Below, piece after piece: positions 40,252 through 49,127 of a DNA stretch of 64,000 nt. Location of the stretch: assembly GCA_017305635.1 (NCBI GenBank), contig JAFKKF010000009.1, positions 186,001 to 250,000 on the forward strand. Reading direction: 5' to 3'. This DNA comes from Hyphomicrobiales bacterium (lineage in GTDB: Bacteria > Pseudomonadota > Alphaproteobacteria > Rhizobiales > Kaistiaceae). The position numbers and the translations under genes were made by a program. The stretch's first letter is position 1, and each line of letters opens with the position of its first letter. The notes below the pieces were generated by a model that saw only the letters and a list, made by a program, of their open reading frames with translations, had not been told where the DNA came from and did no database searches.

Positions 40252-40920
40252 ATGGCCGATTTCCACATCTACCTTGGCTACCGCAGCGTCTCTTCCTGGT
40301 CGATGCGCGGCTGGCTGCCGCTGAAGAAGGCCGGCGTCGCCTTCGAGGAGACGCTGCTGCGCTACCGGACCGCGGAGGGAAAGGCGCGGCTGGTCGCGCT
40401 GTCGCCGACGGGCAAGGTGCCGCTTCTCGTCCACCAGCGCGACGGCGGCGAGGTGAAGGTCTGGGATTCGATCGCCATCGGCGAATATCTCGCCGAACTC
40501 CTGCCGGCGGCGCGGCTCTGGCCGGCGGACCCGGCGGCGCGCGCCTTCGCGCGCTCGGTCGCGGCGGAGATGCATTCGGGCTTCGCGGCGCTCCGCAACG
40601 AGCTCGGCATGGCGCTCCTCGAGCGGAAGCCGAAGGTGGTGAGCGATCCGAAGGCGCTCGCCGACATTGCCCGCGTCGAGACAATCTGGAGTGAGGCGCG
40701 CGAGCGCTGGGGCAAGGCCGGCGGTGGGCCGTTTCTCTTCGGGCACTATACGGTGGCGGATGCCATGTATGCGCCGGTGGTCACGCGCTTCCGCACCTAC
40801 GGGATCAAGCTCGGGCCGGTTGCCTCGGCCTACATGGAGGCGATCCTCGGCGATCCCGACATGCAGCTCTGGGAGGCGAATGCGGTGAAGGAAGGACCGC
40901 CCGAGCCGCCGACGCCGTGA
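40252..40920 (+). CDS. Glutathione S-transferase family protein
   Basis: 222 residues. Thioredoxin-like N-terminal domain with YRSVSSWSMRGWLPLKKAG (Ser/Tyr near the glutathione thiol), LSPTGKVPLL and VWDSIAIGEYLAE; all-helical C-terminal domain from about residue 95. The style (YLGYRSVSSWSMR) is close to the YfcF/maleylacetoacetate-isomerase-like GSTs. Substrate unknown. Last gene of the mtnP-apt run. Confidence 0.9.
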   Translation: MADFHIYLGYRSVSSWSMRGWLPLKKAGVAFEETLLRYRTAEGKARLVALSPTGKVPLLVHQRDGGEVKVWDSIAIGEYLAELLPAARLWPADPAARAFARSVAAEMHSGFAALRNELGMALLERKPKVVSDPKALADIARVETIWSEARERWGKAGGGPFLFGHYTVADAMYAPVVTRFRTYGIKLGPVASAYMEAILGDPDMQLWEANAVKEGPPEPPTP

Positions 40921-40924
40921 CGGC

Positions 40925-41404
40925 TCAGCCGCCGTCGGTGCGGGCGAAGGCCTGGGCGGTCATGGCAAAGACCGCCTCACCCTTCTGGTTGGTGCCGGCA
41001 ATGTCGGTGGTGACGATCCCCCAGCCGGGCCGCGACTTCGACAGGCGCTTGGCCGTGACCGTCGCCGTATAGGTGATGGTGTCGCCGGCAAAGACCGGCC
41101 GGCTCCATTTCAGCGCCTCGAAGCCCGGCGACGGCCCGTGGACGACCGGCTTCTCGCCGCGCGCCAGCGCCTCGGCGGCATCGCGGGCGAAGGTATCGAC
41201 CAGGAGGCGCATCATCGCGGAGGCCGTGTGCCAGCCGCTCGCGGCGAGCGCGCCGAAGGAGGAAGCCTCGGCTTCCGCCTCGTCCATGTGGAAGCGCTGC
41301 GGATCCCAGGCCGAAGCGAAGCGCTTGATCTCCCCGGCCGTGAAGGTATGGGCGCCGATGATGCGCGGCACGCCGATCGTGATGCGCTCGAAGGCCGTGC
41401 TCAT
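40925..41404 (-). CDS. MaoC-family hotdog dehydratase (1)
   Basis: 159 residues. MaoC-like pattern: HTFTAGEIKRFASAWDPQRFHMDE (hydratase loop D...H), ALAASGWHTASAMMRLLVD and SRPVFAGDTITYTATV. Members hydrate enoyl-CoA in the R-specific way. Its start overlaps the stop of the other MaoC gene by 4 bases. In Hyphomicrobiales two such genes commonly follow ychF; they may form a heterodimer. Confidence 0.87.
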   Translation of the reverse strand: MSTAFERITIGVPRIIGAHTFTAGEIKRFASAWDPQRFHMDEAEAEASSFGALAASGWHTASAMMRLLVDTFARDAAEALARGEKPVVHGPSPGFEALKWSRPVFAGDTITYTATVTAKRLSKSRPGWGIVTTDIAGTNQKGEAVFAMTAQAFARTDGG

Positions 41405-41847
41405 GGCGCGGGCCTCGCGAGGAAGAGGATCGGATTCTCCATGACGAGGACCGGCTCGCTCCCCTGGTTCACGACATCGTGGCGGAAGCGGACGATGCCG
41501 CGATCGGGCCGCGATTTCGAGAGGCGCGTCTCGATCACGGTCGCGGTAGCAGCGAGCGTGTCGCCGGGCCGCACGGGTCTCAGCCAGCGGAGGAAATCGA
41601 TGCCCGGCGAGCCGAGGCAGGCGGAATCGAGGAGGAGCCCGTCGCAAAGGGCGCGCATGAAGATGGCACAGGTATGCCAGCCCGAAGCGGTCAGGCCGTC
41701 GGACAATCCGTTGCCGCCATCGCCGAGGTGAAAGGGCTGCGGATCGAACTCGCGCGCGAAGGCGATGATCTCCTCCCGCGTCACCGCATGGGGCGGGAGG
41801 GGAAAGGCGCGGCCGAGGGTCAGGTCGTCGAAGTAGAAGCGAGGCAT
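41401..41847 (-). CDS. MaoC-family hotdog dehydratase (2)
   Basis: 148 residues from ATG 41847, MPRFYFDDLTLGRAFPLPPH. It carries AFAREFDPQPFHLGD, TASGWHTCAIFMRALCDG and VRPGDTLAATATVIETRLSKSRPDRG. The last motif is shared with its partner (KRLSKSRPGWG), showing common origin. An upstream in-frame ATG at 41970 lies in the family A repeat and gives the spurious MDGLVPAIHVF start, which I reject. Confidence 0.87.
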   Translation of the reverse strand: MPRFYFDDLTLGRAFPLPPHAVTREEIIAFAREFDPQPFHLGDGGNGLSDGLTASGWHTCAIFMRALCDGLLLDSACLGSPGIDFLRWLRPVRPGDTLAATATVIETRLSKSRPDRGIVRFRHDVVNQGSEPVLVMENPILFLARPAP

Positions 41848-41933
41848 GGGTGAGGGGTAGACCCCGGCGGGCGTGGGATCAACCTCGAGCGGTCGCAAGT
41901 CGGAGGATGCGGTGGCGTCGCCTGGAAAGCGGG

Positions 41934-41974
41934 AAAGAAAGACGTGGATGGCCGGCACAAGGCCGTCCATGACG
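41934..41974. repeat. Dispersed palindromic repeat, family A, copy 2
   Basis: Differs from the copy at 7061-7101 at only a few bases (aaagaaagacgtggatggcc then ggcacaaggccgtccatgacg). One change, g to t in the right arm, breaks one base pair of the palindrome. It lies between ychF and the MaoC pair. Confidence 0.7.
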
Positions 41975-41995
41975 ATACCGGGGCGGCCGCGCCGT

Positions 41996-43093
41996 TCAGA
42001 CGTTGAACTTGAAGTGCATCAGGTCGCCGTCGGCGACGACGTAGTCCTTGCCTTCGTCGCGCGCCTTGCCGGCGTCGCGGGCGCCGGTCTCGCCGCCGTA
42101 GCGGATGAAATCCTCATAGGCGATGGTCTGGGCGCGGATGAAGCCGCGCTCGAAATCGGTATGGATGACGGCGGCCGCCTGCGGCGCCCTGGTGCCCCTG
42201 ACGATCGTCCAGGCGCGCACTTCCTTCGGCCCGGCGGTGAAATAGGTGATGAGGCCGAGAAGGTCGTAGCCGGCGCGGATGAGGCGGTCGAGACCGGGCT
42301 CCGCGAGGCCGAGGCTCGCGAGGAACTCCTTCTGCTCGGCATCGGGCAGCACCGCGATCTCGGCCTCTATTGCCGCGGAGATCATGACGAAGCCGGCGCC
42401 CTCCGCCTTCGCCATCTCGGCAATGCGGGCCGAATGGGCATTGCCGGTAGCAGCGGAGGCTTCGTCGACATTGGCGACGTAGAGGATCGGCTTCGCCGTC
42501 ATCAGGCTGAGGGCGCGGAAGGCGGCCGCGTCGGCGGGATCGACCCTGGCGAGGCGGGCGGGGCGGCCCTCGCCCAGCTCGGCGAGCGCGGCGTCCATGA
42601 GCGCGACCTCGGCCTTGGCTTCCTTGTCGCCGGTCGCCGCCCGCTTGCGCAGCGGCGTGACGCGGCGCTCGAGGCTCGCGAGATCGGCGAGCATCAATTC
42701 GGTATTGACCGTCTCGGCGTCGGCGACGGGGTCGATGCGGCCCTCGACATGGGTGACGTCGGTGCCGTCGAACGCGCGGAGCACGTGGATGATGGCATCG
42801 ACCTCGCGGATATTGGCGAGGAACTGGTTGCCGAGACCCTCGCCCTTGGAGGCGCCGCGGACGAGCCCGGCAATGTCGACGAAGTTGATGCGCGTCGGCA
42901 CTATCTGCTGGGGCCTGGCGATCGCGGCGATGGCGTCGAGGCGCGGGTCGGGAACCGCGACCTCGCCGGTATTCGGCTCGATGGTGCAGAAGGGATAGTT
43001 GGCGGCCTGTGCCGTCGCCGTCCGCGTCAGCGCGTTGAAGAGGGTCGACTTGCCGACGTTCGGCAGGCCGACGATTCCGCATTTGAAGCCCAT
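41996..43093 (-). CDS. ychF: Redox-regulated ATPase/GTPase YchF (OLA1 family)
   Basis: 365 residues, full length. P-loop GLPNVGKSTLFNAL, switch region FVDIAGLVRGASKGEGLGNQ, NVDEAS in the NKxD position, and a C-terminal TGS domain IVRGTRAPQAAAVIHTDFE, RAQTIAYEDFI. Members bind ribosomes and prefer ATP over GTP. Usually next to pth; here a toxin-antitoxin pair separates the two. Confidence 0.97.
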   Translation of the reverse strand: MGFKCGIVGLPNVGKSTLFNALTRTATAQAANYPFCTIEPNTGEVAVPDPRLDAIAAIARPQQIVPTRINFVDIAGLVRGASKGEGLGNQFLANIREVDAIIHVLRAFDGTDVTHVEGRIDPVADAETVNTELMLADLASLERRVTPLRKRAATGDKEAKAEVALMDAALAELGEGRPARLARVDPADAAAFRALSLMTAKPILYVANVDEASAATGNAHSARIAEMAKAEGAGFVMISAAIEAEIAVLPDAEQKEFLASLGLAEPGLDRLIRAGYDLLGLITYFTAGPKEVRAWTIVRGTRAPQAAAVIHTDFERGFIRAQTIAYEDFIRYGGETGARDAGKARDEGKDYVVADGDLMHFKFNV

Positions 43094-43105
43094 GGGGAGT
43101 TCCGT

Positions 43106-43543
43106 TCACGAAGGGCCGAGCAAACTCTCGACCGGATGCAGGAAGGGGTTGACGATGCGCAGGTGGCCGAGGTTTTGGCCGTCCTGCAGGTCTTCCGTCA
43201 ATAGGCAGTCGCAGGGTGCGTCGAGAGCCGAGGCAATGACGAGGCAATCCCACCAATTGAAACCGTAGCGCTCGTACAGCTGGAGCGCATGATCGGCGGT
43301 TGCGGGGCCGAGGGGCGCAGTGCACCAACTCGCCATGCCCGCCACCGCCTCGCGCACCGCGGTCAAATCCGCCTTGAGCTTGTGGACAAGAACGCTGGCG
43401 GCCTCGTTCAGAACCTGGGGGCTGATGACGATAGCGCTCCTGCCGGCCAGAGCCGTCAGCCACTCAATTGCGCGTTCGCGCTTTGCCGGAGCGCCCCGAT
43501 CCAGTGCGTAGATGATCACGTTCGTGTCGAGGAAGAACCGCAC
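43106..43543 (-). CDS. PIN-domain toxin (VapC-like ribonuclease)
   Basis: 145 residues from GTG 43543 with cggag upstream. PIN acidic residues are in place: FFLDTNVIIYALDRG, VLNEAASVLVHKL, WWDCLVIASAL and LLTEDLQDGQ. VapC-type toxins cut tRNA or rRNA. Its first 80 bases overlap the end of the antitoxin frame, an unusually long overlap. Intact by length and motifs. Confidence 0.9.
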   Translation of the reverse strand: MRFFLDTNVIIYALDRGAPAKRERAIEWLTALAGRSAIVISPQVLNEAASVLVHKLKADLTAVREAVAGMASWCTAPLGPATADHALQLYERYGFNWWDCLVIASALDAPCDCLLTEDLQDGQNLGHLRIVNPFLHPVESLLGPS

Positions 43544-43763
43544 GATGATACTCCGAGTGGTGCGGAAGCTTGCCATCAATGCTCAGCTTGCCGGGCTTGA
43601 GGGCAAGGAGCGTCCTGACGCCGGAGTTCTGATCAACCGACGCTTCCATCTCCTCGCGCAGCGAGTCCCCGATCCAGCGCGAGAGGCTCTTGCCCTCACG
43701 GGCGGCCTCGACGCGGGCCCAGTGGGCGACTTCCTCGTCAAGGGTGATGGTGACGTTCTTCAT
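43464..43763 (-). CDS. Ribbon-helix-helix-type antitoxin of the PIN module
   Basis: 99 residues, MKNVTITLDEEVAHWARVEA, SLSRWIGDSLREEMEA at the N-terminus, as in CopG/Arc-like antitoxins paired with PIN toxins. The family usually ends near 75-85 residues. Here the frame continues for about 26 codons into the toxin gene in another frame, giving an Arg/His-rich tail. Either the original stop was lost or the tail is real. It starts 36 bases after the pth stop. Confidence 0.82.
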   Translation of the reverse strand: MKNVTITLDEEVAHWARVEAAREGKSLSRWIGDSLREEMEASVDQNSGVRTLLALKPGKLSIDGKLPHHSEYHRAVLPRHERDHLRTGSGRSGKARTRN

Positions 43764-43799
43764 GACACGAAAATCGTGTCTCCGTGTCCTCGTGTCAAC

Positions 43800-44510
43800 T
43801 CAGTCGCCCTTGCCGAGCCAGCGGCGGAGGCCGCGGGCGAGGGCGTTTTCCGGGGGCTTGTCCGCGCTTGGCGGCTGCGAGGGAGATTCCGGCTTTTCCG
43901 GCAAGTTCTTGTCGGGACGCGGCTTTTCGCTCTTAGGCTTTGGCGGGGCCAACTGGTCGTGCACCCGGCTCGCAAAGGCCGCGTCCTTGCCCTCGGCGAG
44001 GAGGCCGGCATTGTCGGCGATGGCGTCGAGGAGGGAGACGAGCCAGTCGCGGTCGGCCTTGTGGAAGTCGTGCAGGACGTGGATGGGCACCATTTCCTTG
44101 ATGCCGGGATGCCCGATTCCAATCCTGAGACGGCGATAATTGTCGCCGAGATGGCCCGAGATGGAGCGCAATCCGTTGTGGCCGGCGCTTCCGCCGCCGG
44201 CCTTCATGCGGATCTTGCCGGGGGCGAGATCGACCTCGTCATGGATGACGAGGATGTCCTCGGGCGCGACCTTGTAGAACTTCGCCGCCTCACCGACGGA
44301 GGTGCCGGAGAGGTTCATGTAGGTCTGCGGCTTGAGGAGGAGGGTCTTGACGCCGGCGAGGGTGCCTTCGGCGGTCTGGCCCTGGAAGCGGCGCCGCCAC
44401 GGCTGGAAGCCGTGGCGGGCATGGATGACGTCGACGGCCATGAAGCCGACATTGTGGCGCTGGGCGGCGTGTTCCGGACCGGGATTGCCCAATCCGACGA
44501 TGATGAACAT
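43800..44510 (-). CDS. pth: Peptidyl-tRNA hydrolase with charged C-terminal tail
   Basis: 236 residues against about 190-195 for the common enzyme. Core motifs are complete: [19 protein letters not shown] with catalytic His, [21 protein letters not shown] and [13 protein letters not shown]. The extra tail (about 190-236) is Lys/Pro/Glu-rich, [19 protein letters not shown], and ends in [11 protein letters not shown]. It frees tRNA from prematurely released peptidyl-tRNA. Downstream of rplY by 33 bases. Confidence 0.96.
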   Translation of the reverse strand: MFIIVGLGNPGPEHAAQRHNVGFMAVDVIHARHGFQPWRRRFQGQTAEGTLAGVKTLLLKPQTYMNLSGTSVGEAAKFYKVAPEDILVIHDEVDLAPGKIRMKAGGGSAGHNGLRSISGHLGDNYRRLRIGIGHPGIKEMVPIHVLHDFHKADRDWLVSLLDAIADNAGLLAEGKDAAFASRVHDQLAPPKPKSEKPRPDKNLPEKPESPSQPPSADKPPENALARGLRRWLGKGD

Positions 44511-44543
44511 CGGCGCCTCCGCCGCGCGGGAAAGGGAAGGGCC

Positions 44544-45269
44544 TTAGCCCTTCTTGGCGTCCCCGCCCGCCTTCGCACCGCCACCGGCGGCAGGAGCGGC
44601 ACCGGCGGCGGGCGCCGCACCAGCAGCGGCAGCGCCTTCGGCCGGAGCGGCATCGGCAGCCTTGGCAGCGGCCTCGGCGGCAGCGCGCAGCTCTTCCTTG
44701 ACGCCGGCGGGCGCGGCGATCGTGGCAACCGTGAAGTCACGGTCGGTGATCGTCGGCTTGACCCCCTCGGGCAGCGGCACGTGGGAGATGTGCAGCGAGT
44801 CGTTGATGTCGAGGCCGGCGAGATCGGCGACGATCTTCTCCGGAATCGCATCGACCGGGCAATTCACCTCGATGCGGTGACGGACGATGTTGAGCACGCC
44901 GCCGCGCTTGATGCCCGGAGCGGTCGACTCGTTGATGAACTGGACCGGGACCCAGACGGTGATCATCTGGCCCTTGGTGACGCGGAGGAAATCGACGTGG
45001 ACCGGGCGGTCGCTGACCGGGTCGAGCTGATAGTCGCGGGGGATGACGAGGATCTGGTCCTTGCCGACGTTCAGGGTCGCGACCGTCGTGAAGAAACCGC
45101 CACCATTGATCTTGTAGTAGATCTCGCGGTCATCGAGCGCGACGGAAACGGGGTCCTGCTTCCCGCCATAGATGACTGCCGGTACCTTGCCGGAACGACG
45201 TACGGCGCGAGCGGCCCCCTTGCCCACTTTATCCCGTAGCGTCGCGGCGAGCTCGTAAGTTGCGCCCAT
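44544..45269 (-). CDS. rplY: 50S ribosomal protein L25/CTC family
   Basis: 241 residues: N-terminal L25 domain ([27 protein letters not shown]), a TL5/CTC beta domain ([39 protein letters not shown]) and an Ala/Gly/Pro-rich tail from about 195. It binds 5S rRNA. Strong ribosome site aaaggag upstream of ATG 45269. First gene of rplY-pth; prs lies further upstream on the same strand. Confidence 0.96.
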   Translation of the reverse strand: MGATYELAATLRDKVGKGAARAVRRSGKVPAVIYGGKQDPVSVALDDREIYYKINGGGFFTTVATLNVGKDQILVIPRDYQLDPVSDRPVHVDFLRVTKGQMITVWVPVQFINESTAPGIKRGGVLNIVRHRIEVNCPVDAIPEKIVADLAGLDINDSLHISHVPLPEGVKPTITDRDFTVATIAAPAGVKEELRAAAEAAAKAADAAPAEGAAAAGAAPAAGAAPAAGGGAKAGGDAKKG

Positions 45270-45399
45270 CGGACGACTCCTTTGTTTTCAAACAGGAATT
45301 GGCCGCGGTGCCTCCAGGGGTGTCGGCGCGGCCGGGCAGGCTTATAGGGCAGGGCAGGCAGAAAGGCAAATGGCGCGCGGGGCAGGGTCGAGGCCGACA

Positions 45400-45447
45400 C
45401 CTCCCCGAAACCGGCCTTGCCGGTTTCGGCCATCCCGCAAGGGGAGG
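45400..45447. repeat. Nested inverted repeat between prs and rplY
   Basis: Outer arms cctcccc (45400-45406) and ggggagg (45441-45447) enclose a strong hairpin, ccgaaaccgg with ccggtttcgg. Position after prs suggests a terminator or processing site on the minus strand. Confidence 0.55.
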
Positions 45448-45470
45448 ACGGTTCGCGCGAACGTGGCGCT

Positions 45471-46403
<933 letters not shown>

Positions 46404-46496
46404 CGGGCGTTTTTTCGGGTCTGGCGGGAGCGCCCGGTCGCCCGGGCTCGGACGGCGGCCTTGTAGCAATGGCCGCCCGCCGATGCAAACGCCGCG

Positions 46497-47021
46497 CTAG
46501 CCCGAACCGGCCCAGGCGACGAGATCGTCGATCGTGTCGCGGGCGGCCGACGAAACCGTCGTCGAACTGATCCCCGACCAGGGGTCGACCGTCGTGCCGC
46601 TTCCGTGCTCCTGGCCGGAAATGCGGTGAAGGCGGGTGCCGTTGCGGTCGAAGACGTCCCAGACATAGACGAGCAGCGTGCCCTGCTTGTCGCCGACGGC
46701 CGACAGGTAGCCCTTCAGGATGTAGGTCGCCGAGGGATCGTCGGTGGCCGAGAATTTCAGGTTGCGGGCACTGGCCTGTGACTGAAGCGTCCGGGTCGTG
46801 GTGACGACCACGTCCTCGGGCGCGCCGGTGAGGCGGGCGAGCGCGAAGCTCGCCTTGGCGCCCTTGACGGGCGCGCTCCGCATGGTGAAGGCGGCCTTCG
46901 GCCCGATCGTCGGTGCGCCGGGCCCGGGTGTCGGCGCCGGGACGGCAACGCAGGCGGAGAGGATGAAGGCCGTTGCGACGAGAGCCGACGCAACCAGACG
47001 ATTCCGTACCGCTACGGACAT
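46497..47021 (-). CDS. Putative lipoprotein
   Basis: 174 residues from ATG 47021. The signal peptide ends with a lipobox, FILSACVAVPAPTPG (L-S-A-C), so Cys24 should carry lipid. The mature part has beta-rich segments YILKGYLSAVGDKQGTLLVYVWDVF and a DPWSGISSTTV motif. No family recognised with certainty. ATGs at 47039 and 47066 are possible starts but would lengthen the signal peptide oddly. Confidence 0.75.
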   Translation of the reverse strand: MSVAVRNRLVASALVATAFILSACVAVPAPTPGPGAPTIGPKAAFTMRSAPVKGAKASFALARLTGAPEDVVVTTTRTLQSQASARNLKFSATDDPSATYILKGYLSAVGDKQGTLLVYVWDVFDRNGTRLHRISGQEHGSGTTVDPWSGISSTTVSSAARDTIDDLVAWAGSG

Positions 47022-47108
47022 GCTACGAACGCTTTCCATCGGGCCCCGACGACCTTCTAGCGGCAATCGGCACGCCGGTCCAGAAAGCGCGGCGCGTGGT
47101 CGCGGCTG

Positions 47109-48260
47109 TCACCGGGCGACGAGGTCGACGCCGGCGGACGAGAGGGGCTCGGGTGCGTCGGCGGTGGTGAGATAGGTCCGGCCGAGGCACATGGCGGTGC
47201 CGCTGTCGCTGTCCATCAGGATCATGTGGGCGAAGAGGGTCATGCCGGGCACGATGGCCGCATCATTGCCGGCGTAGAACATAGGCCATTCCATCCAACT
47301 GGGGCTGAAGCGGGCGCCGAGGCTGTAGCCGCAGGCGTTCAGCCGGTGGGCGCGGAGGCCGTGGCGGTCGAAGACGCCGGCATGGGCTTCGAAGACATCG
47401 CCGAAGGTGCGGCCCGGGCGCATGGCGGCCTCGACGGCGGCGAGCGCCTCGATTGCCGCGGCGTGCAGCGCGACGTGGCGCGCCGTCGGCCGGCCGGTGA
47501 CGATCGTGCGCATCAGGGCGGCGTGGTAGTGGCGCCAGACGCCGGCGAATTCGAGGGTGATCTGGTCCTCGGCGTCGAGCTTGCGGCGGCCGGTCTTGTA
47601 GCGGCAAAGAAGGGCATCCGGGCCGGAGCCGATGATGAATTCGTTGCCGGGATAGTCGCCGCCGGCCTTCAGGATCGAGCCCTGCATGGCGGCGAGGATG
47701 TCGGCCTCGTCAGCGCCGGCGCGGACCTCGGCAGTGCCGGCGGCAAGCGCGGCATCGGCGAGCTCGCCGGCGCGGCGCACGAAAGTGATCTCGGCCGGGC
47801 TCTTCACCGTACGGAGGCCGCCGATGAGGGTGGAGGCGTCGATGAGCGTGGCAAAGCCGGCGAAGGCGGCATCGACGGCGCGGCCATTGGCGGCAGTGAG
47901 GCCGTGGGTCTCGTATTCGATGCCGAGCGTGGCGCCCTTCAGGCCGAGCTCGGCGGCGAGGTCGCGGAGCTGGTCGGCGGGATGGGCGGAGCCGCTATCA
48001 GTCCAGACGCAGATGTCGGCGAGGTTGGAGGTGTGGCGCGCCTGGCGGAGGTCGGGCGCGCGGGTGAGGAGAGCCATGCGGCCGCCGGCGGTCAGCACCA
48101 GGCACTGGAAGAAGCAGTAGCCGAACGAATCGTAGCCGCTCAGCCAGTACATGCTTTCCTGCGCGAAGAGGAGCATGCCGTCGAGCTGGCGCTCGGCCAT
48201 GGCGGCCCGGGTGCGGGCAAGGCGGGCGGCGAATTCTTCCGGCGCGAAGTGAAGCGGCAT
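47109..48260 (-). CDS. M24/creatinase-fold protein lacking the metal ligands
   Basis: 383 residues from ATG 48260: N-terminal creatinase domain (about 10-145) and C-terminal pita-bread domain (about 155-370). The metal ligands of aminopeptidase P are missing: Glu237 and Ala248 stand where the two Asp should be (LEFAGVWRHYHAALMRT), Tyr312 replaces His in CGYSLG, and His345 replaces Glu in VPGMTLFAHM. Creatinase, DddP-like and ectoine hydrolase (DoeA/EutD) branches also deviate. So it is more likely an amide hydrolase than a metallopeptidase; substrate unknown. Confidence 0.85.
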   Translation of the reverse strand: MPLHFAPEEFAARLARTRAAMAERQLDGMLLFAQESMYWLSGYDSFGYCFFQCLVLTAGGRMALLTRAPDLRQARHTSNLADICVWTDSGSAHPADQLRDLAAELGLKGATLGIEYETHGLTAANGRAVDAAFAGFATLIDASTLIGGLRTVKSPAEITFVRRAGELADAALAAGTAEVRAGADEADILAAMQGSILKAGGDYPGNEFIIGSGPDALLCRYKTGRRKLDAEDQITLEFAGVWRHYHAALMRTIVTGRPTARHVALHAAAIEALAAVEAAMRPGRTFGDVFEAHAGVFDRHGLRAHRLNACGYSLGARFSPSWMEWPMFYAGNDAAIVPGMTLFAHMILMDSDSGTAMCLGRTYLTTADAPEPLSSAGVDLVAR

Positions 48261-48289
48261 CGACGTCCCCCGGTTGTCAGGGAACGATC

Positions 48290-49102
48290 CTACTCCATCG
48301 CGATGGCTGCGAGCATACGGCCGTAGTCGGGCTCGCCGCGATGGGTGGCGCGGCGGTAGGAGAAGAAGCGCTCCGGATCGGCATAGGTGCAGAGGCCGAG
48401 GTCGGCGGCGGCGATGCCGGCGGCATGCAGCCGCGCGATGATGAAGCCGGGCACGTCGAGGTGCCCATGGTCGGGGCGGGGGGCCGGGGCGATGAAGCGG
48501 CGGTTCTCGGGATCGGCGGCCTCGAAGGCAGCGATGACCTCGGGGCCGACCTCGTAGTTCTTCTGCGAGATCATCGGCCCGAGAACGGCGACGATGTGGG
48601 AGCGGCGGGCGCCGAGCGACTCCATCGCGACGATAGTCGATTCGAGGATGCCGGCGAGCGCCCCCTTCCAGCCGGCATGGGCGGCGCCGATGACCTGGGC
48701 CTCGGCATCGGCGAAGAGGACGGGACCGCAATCGGCGGTGCCGACGCCGATGGCGATGCCATGGCGGGCGGTGACGAGGGCGTCGGCCTTGGGGCCTTCG
48801 CCGGGTGCCCAGACGGTGTCGACGACGACGGCATTGCTGCCGTGGACCTGGTAGGGCGTGGCGAGGCGGGCGGCGGGGACGCCGAGGGCGGCGGCGGCGC
48901 GGGCGCGGTTCTTGAAGACGAGGGCGCGATCGTCGCGCGAGCCGGTGCCGGTGTTGAGGCTCTTGTAGATGCCCGAGGAGACGCCGCCCTCGCGGGTGAA
49001 GAAGCCGTGGCGGATGCGCGGCATGGCCTCGAGCAGGCCATGGGTGAGCGGGCGCGGGCGGACGGCGTCGGCGCTGATGGCGAGGGAGCTTGGCCGCAGC
49101 AT
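48290..49102 (-). CDS. pgeF: Laccase-domain protein of the PgeF/YfiH family (polyphenol oxidase family)
   Basis: 270 residues from ATG 49102. The copper/zinc site motifs are HGFFTREGGVSSGIYKSLN, TPYQVHGSNAVVV, TADCGPVLFAD and AHAGWKGALAGILE (His-Cys-His). Family members act as purine nucleoside phosphorylase/deaminase or in peptidoglycan editing. Located 25 bases after the midA stop and 29 bases before the M24 gene on the same strand, so it belongs to one long operon. Confidence 0.92.
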   Translation of the reverse strand: MLRPSSLAISADAVRPRPLTHGLLEAMPRIRHGFFTREGGVSSGIYKSLNTGTGSRDDRALVFKNRARAAAALGVPAARLATPYQVHGSNAVVVDTVWAPGEGPKADALVTARHGIAIGVGTADCGPVLFADAEAQVIGAAHAGWKGALAGILESTIVAMESLGARRSHIVAVLGPMISQKNYEVGPEVIAAFEAADPENRRFIAPAPRPDHGHLDVPGFIIARLHAAGIAAADLGLCTYADPERFFSYRRATHRGEPDYGRMLAAIAME

Positions 49103-49127
49103 CTTCGGTAATTCCCCAGGAACGTTG

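Noticed and set aside
41848..41970. Longer start for the second MaoC gene (MDGLVPAIHVF)
   Set aside because: The extra N-terminus is encoded by the family A repeat and is not part of the MaoC fold.
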